Positions 6,024 to 8,478 of a stretch of DNA of 8,478 bases are shown piece after piece. Position numbers and translations under genes: made by a program. Position 1 is the first letter of the stretch, and every line of letters starts with the position of its first letter. The stretch is taken from the NCBI RefSeq assembly GCF_000750005.1, contig NZ_JPYA01000107.1, positions 1 through 8,478 of the forward strand, in the 5' to 3' direction. The stretch is from Geobacillus icigianus. Its GTDB lineage: Bacteria; Bacillota; Bacilli; Bacillales; Anoxybacillaceae. Below the pieces are notes generated by a model. The model saw only the letters and a list, made by a program, of their open reading frames with translations, made no database searches and was not told the origin of the DNA.

Positions 6024-6055
6024 AGTATGGACTATTAATAAAAATGTGTTATACT
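6024..6055 (+). promoter_or_regulatory. Candidate CcpN operator at the pckA promoter
   Basis: TGTGTTATACT (6045-6055) matches every position of the CcpN consensus as I remember it (TRTGHYATAYW), and it covers the extended -10. A second, inverted copy, TAGTCCATACT on the minus strand (6024-6034), matches nine of eleven and overlaps the -35. CcpN represses the gluconeogenic genes pckA and gapB in B. subtilis on glycolytic carbon sources. The site is inferred from motif and context only, since part of the match is the -10 box itself. Confidence 0.5.
6028..6055 (+). promoter_or_regulatory. Promoter of pckA (extended -10)
   Basis: TATACT (6050-6055) is preceded by TG at 6047-6048, an extended -10. 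TGGACT at 6028-6033 is a usable -35 at 16 bp spacing. Transcription would start near 6062, giving a leader of about 35 bases with AAGG and AGG ribosome-site elements at 6081-6088. Confidence 0.65.
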
Positions 6056-6096
6056 ATTTTCAAAAGTGATTCCAATAAAGAAGGCAGGTTTTGAAC

Positions 6097-7683
6097 ATGG
6101 GGATTGCCAATATGACGAATAAACTCGATCTCTTGCTGCAAAAACCGTACGTCCACCACCAACTGTCCGTCGCGGAACTCGTTGAAAAAGTGCTGCAGCG
6201 AAAGGAAGGCCGGCTGACGCATACCGGCGCCGTCGCCGTCACGACCGGCAAGTACACGGGGCGGTCGCCGAAAGACAAATACATCGTCGAAGAGCCGTCA
6301 ACGAAACAAACGGTCGACTGGGGAACGGTCAACCAGCCGATGGCGCCGGAAACGTTTGAAAAACTGTACGACAAAGTGCTCGATTATTTGTTAAAACAAG
6401 AGGAACTGTTCGTCTTTAAAGGCTTTGCCGGCGCCGATCCGAAATCTCGGCTGCCGATTCAAGTCGTCAATGAATTCGCCTGGCACAACTTGTTCGTCCA
6501 TCAGCTGTTCATCCGGCCGAGCGCCGCAGAGCTCGCCGCGCATGAACCGCAATTTACCGTCATTTGCGCGCCGAATTTTAAGGCGGACCCGGCTGTGGAC
6601 GGCACGCGCTCGGAAGCGTTCATCATCATTTCCTTTGAACGCCGCGTCGTCCTAATCGGCGGGACGGAGTACGCCGGCGAAATGAAAAAATCGATCTTCT
6701 CGGTGATGAACTATTTGCTGCCGGAACAAGGCATCCTGCCGATGCACTGCTCGGCCAACGTCGGCCAGGAAGGCGACGTCGCCCTCTTCTTCGGCTTGTC
6801 GGGAACCGGGAAAACGACGCTCTCCACCGATCCGAACCGCCGCTTGATCGGCGATGACGAACATGGCTGGTCGAGCCGCGGCATTTTCAATATCGAAGGC
6901 GGCTGCTATGCGAAATGCATCAACTTATCGCGCGAGAAAGAGCCGCAAATTTTTGACGCCATCGGCTTTGGCGCCGTGCTCGAAAACGTCGTTCTCAACG
7001 ACGCGACACGGGTGCCGGATTACGATGACGGCACGCTGACAGAAAACACGCGCGCCGCCTACCCGCTTCAAGCGATCAAAAACATCGTCGACCCGAGCGT
7101 CGCCGGCCATCCGTCCACGATCGTGTTCCTGACGGCCGATGCGTTCGGCGTTCTACCGCCGATCAGCAAACTGACGCGCGAACAGGCGATGTACCATTTC
7201 TTAAGCGGCTACACAAGCAAACTCGCCGGCACAGAACGCGGCGTCACCGAACCGGAAGCGACGTTCTCGACGTGCTTTGGCGCGCCGTTTTTGCCGCGCC
7301 CGGCCGTTGAATACGCGGAAATGCTCGGGCAAAAAATCGCTGAGCACAACGTCCGCGTCTTTTTGGTCAACACCGGCTGGACAGGAGGGCCGTACGGCGT
7401 CGGCAGCCGCATGAAGCTCGCCTACACCCGCGCGATGGTGCAAGCCGCCGTCGAAGGAGAGCTTGACAACGTCGAAACCGTGCACGACCCGATCTTCGGC
7501 CTCGCCATCCCGGCGCACGTCCCCGGCGTGCCCGACGACGTCTTGCGCCCGCAAAACACATGGGCTGACAAACAAGCGTACGAACAAAAAGCGAAAGAAC
7601 TGGCGGAAAAATTCCGCGCCAACTTCCGAAAGTTCGCCCATATCGACCCGACGATCGAAAAGCTCGGCGGACCGCTCGTATAA
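6097..7683 (+). CDS. pckA: Phosphoenolpyruvate carboxykinase (ATP)
   Basis: A 528-residue ATP-dependent PEP carboxykinase, the usual family length. It converts oxaloacetate and ATP to phosphoenolpyruvate, CO2 and ADP, the entry step of gluconeogenesis from C4 acids; cytosolic. Visible motifs are the substrate-binding Arg in TGRSPKDK (54-61), [14 protein letters not shown] (188-201, with catalytic Lys near 197), the kinase P-loop GLSGTGKTT (233-241) and kinase-2 LIGDDEHGW (250-258), where Asp253 and Asp254 bind metal. All are intact. ATG 6097 is chosen because AGG at 6086-6088 is eight bases upstream. A TTG at 6091 and an ATG at 6112 are in frame alternatives. Transcription is divergent from metK across a 422-base region holding both promoters and the metK riboswitch. 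It ends at a strong terminator and stands alone. Confidence 0.97.
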   Translation: MGIANMTNKLDLLLQKPYVHHQLSVAELVEKVLQRKEGRLTHTGAVAVTTGKYTGRSPKDKYIVEEPSTKQTVDWGTVNQPMAPETFEKLYDKVLDYLLKQEELFVFKGFAGADPKSRLPIQVVNEFAWHNLFVHQLFIRPSAAELAAHEPQFTVICAPNFKADPAVDGTRSEAFIIISFERRVVLIGGTEYAGEMKKSIFSVMNYLLPEQGILPMHCSANVGQEGDVALFFGLSGTGKTTLSTDPNRRLIGDDEHGWSSRGIFNIEGGCYAKCINLSREKEPQIFDAIGFGAVLENVVLNDATRVPDYDDGTLTENTRAAYPLQAIKNIVDPSVAGHPSTIVFLTADAFGVLPPISKLTREQAMYHFLSGYTSKLAGTERGVTEPEATFSTCFGAPFLPRPAVEYAEMLGQKIAEHNVRVFLVNTGWTGGPYGVGSRMKLAYTRAMVQAAVEGELDNVETVHDPIFGLAIPAHVPGVPDDVLRPQNTWADKQAYEQKAKELAEKFRANFRKFAHIDPTIEKLGGPLV

Positions 7684-7693
7684 CGAACCTCCG

Positions 7694-7730
7694 GCCGGAC
7701 AGGGAGCCGTTCCCTGTCCGGCTGTTTTTT
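7694..7730 (+). terminator. Rho-independent terminator of pckA
   Basis: GCCGGACAGGGA (7694-7705) and TCCCTGTCCGGC (7711-7722) form a perfect 12-pair stem with a five-base loop, followed by TGTTTTTT. It starts ten bases past the pckA stop codon. Confidence 0.93.
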
Positions 7731-7876
7731 ATTTCTTTCCTTTGCTTTGGACTCCGACACTGAATCCTTAAGCATTTCTGTACGTCGATCCGTTTCATTC
7801 GCCTCAAACAACCTCAAAACAACCGGACTCGATCAAACGCAATGGGCTTCTGTGTTTTCATTTGTCGCAATGGCCA

Positions 7877-8478
7877 TTAGTTCTGTAAGGAATACGTAAT
7901 GTCATCAAAAGATGGATGATTAATGAACTTGCGCATGATTTCTAAAGTTTTTACTCCCTGTTCCCCCAAGAATTGTGTTCTTGCCTCTATTTCTTCAACT
8001 GTTTTCCGCAAATCATCCATATACTTATCAGAATTTTTAGAATCATTAAACAAGTGATAAAGATGCATAATTCCTATAGAAACTCCAGCAGCATGATATG
8101 CTCTGTCTAAAGGCCTTTTGATTTTCAAGATGGTTGATGTAACTAGAGCTTCTTCTTTTGCACATTCATTAGCATTAGGAAACATACAGTTAATCATATC
8201 ATCCAAGAAGATACTTTGGTGGATAAACTCATGATAAATGGCCTCTGCATATTCAATGATTGACCAATCAGATTGAGGGTTTAACCATACTAATCCCATA
8301 ACATTGGACACTGATCCTCCACCAAACAAATCTTTTTTTAAAATCAAAAAGGTACCAATAAGTGTATTAATTAAATCATACAAATCATTATGCAATACTT
8401 TGATCAACTTTAATGCTTTTTCAATTCTATCAGTAATTACTTCTTGCTCTTGTTGTGAATAAATGTGTTTATCGTTTT
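7877..8478 (-). CDS. HEXXH-motif putative peptide-modification protein, C-terminal part
   Basis: The minus frame is open from the right edge to a TAA at 7877-7879, giving 199 residues; the N-terminus lies beyond the window. In-frame TTG and ATG codons do not mark a start, because the frame stays open upstream and there is no ribosome site. The fragment contains a HEFIH sequence (window residues 82-86) in the helix YHEFIHQSIFLDD. About 35 residues on comes KRPLDRAYHAAGVSIGIMHLYHLF, with RPL at 121-123 and His128. HEXXH followed by RPL-x(4)-H is the pattern I associate with HEXXH-motif putative peptide-modification proteins, a family linked to RiPP clusters and to alpha-ketoglutarate/iron peptide beta-hydroxylases. 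The gene is only about one third G+C, unlike its neighbours, which suggests transfer. A zinc metalloprotease is the main alternative, but the RPL...H region argues against it. No terminator was found after its stop. Confidence 0.6.
   Translation of the reverse strand, partial: NDKHIYSQQEQEVITDRIEKALKLIKVLHNDLYDLINTLIGTFLILKKDLFGGGSVSNVMGLVWLNPQSDWSIIEYAEAIYHEFIHQSIFLDDMINCMFPNANECAKEEALVTSTILKIKRPLDRAYHAAGVSIGIMHLYHLFNDSKNSDKYMDDLRKTVEEIEARTQFLGEQGVKTLEIMRKFINHPSFDDITYSLQN

Noticed and set aside
7801..7823. Short tandem repeat CCTCAAACAA / CCTCAAAACAA
   Set aside because: Only two imperfect copies of about ten bases. Too little to call a repeat element or attachment site.
1..8478. CRISPR arrays, tRNA or rRNA genes, insertion sequences
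   Set aside because: I looked for regular repeat-spacer patterns, tRNA arms with CCA-like ends, and transposase motifs, and saw none.

Overview
The window looks like chromosomal DNA from a thermophilic, moderately GC-rich Bacillota of the Geobacillus/Parageobacillus type. The proteins are Bacillus-like (MetK, PckA, YtzC, YtpB and YtoA can all be aligned by eye with remembered B. subtilis sequences) but rich in Ala/Arg and GC-ending codons. Ribosome binding sites are strong AGGAGG types, and metK carries a classic S-box (SAM-I) leader. The gene set matches the B. subtilis ytzC-ytqB-ytpB-ytoA-metK-pckA neighbourhood in compacted form: no ytqA (mnmL), ytpA, ytnA or asnB is seen between the genes present here.

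Layout, left to right. (1) Bases 1-475, minus: the N-terminal part of an MFS transporter running off the left edge, with its promoter at 520-548. (2) 763-1306, minus: a small operon of ytzC followed by an unrecognised 54-residue Gln/Asn/Lys-rich protein, ending at a strong terminator. (3) 1307-1682: an AT-poor intergenic stretch with an extended -10 promoter and a structured leader for the next gene. (4) 1683-2288, plus: mnmM (ytqB), the U34 tRNA methyltransferase, without its usual partner mnmL next to it. (5) 2446-3528, minus: ytpB, a class I-type terpene synthase making tetraprenyl-beta-curcumene, convergent with mnmM and sharing a two-way terminator with it. (6) 3734-4264, plus: ytoA, a gamma-carbonic-anhydrase fold protein, convergent with metK. 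(7) 4460-5957, minus: metK with promoter, S-box aptamer and terminator. (8) 6024-7730, plus: pckA with an extended -10 promoter overlapped by a CcpN-like operator, and a strong terminator. (9) 7877-8478, minus: an AT-rich gene entering from the right edge, whose product carries the HEXXH...RPL...H signature of peptide-modifying HExxH proteins associated with RiPP clusters.

Most of the window is conserved housekeeping: methionine/SAM metabolism, gluconeogenesis, tRNA wobble modification and sesquarterpene synthesis. The right-hand end is different. Just after the pckA terminator the base composition falls sharply, and an accessory gene that looks like a peptide-tailoring enzyme begins. The core peptide, partner enzymes and transporters of any such system would lie to the right of this window. 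This edge is the most likely place for an undescribed system.
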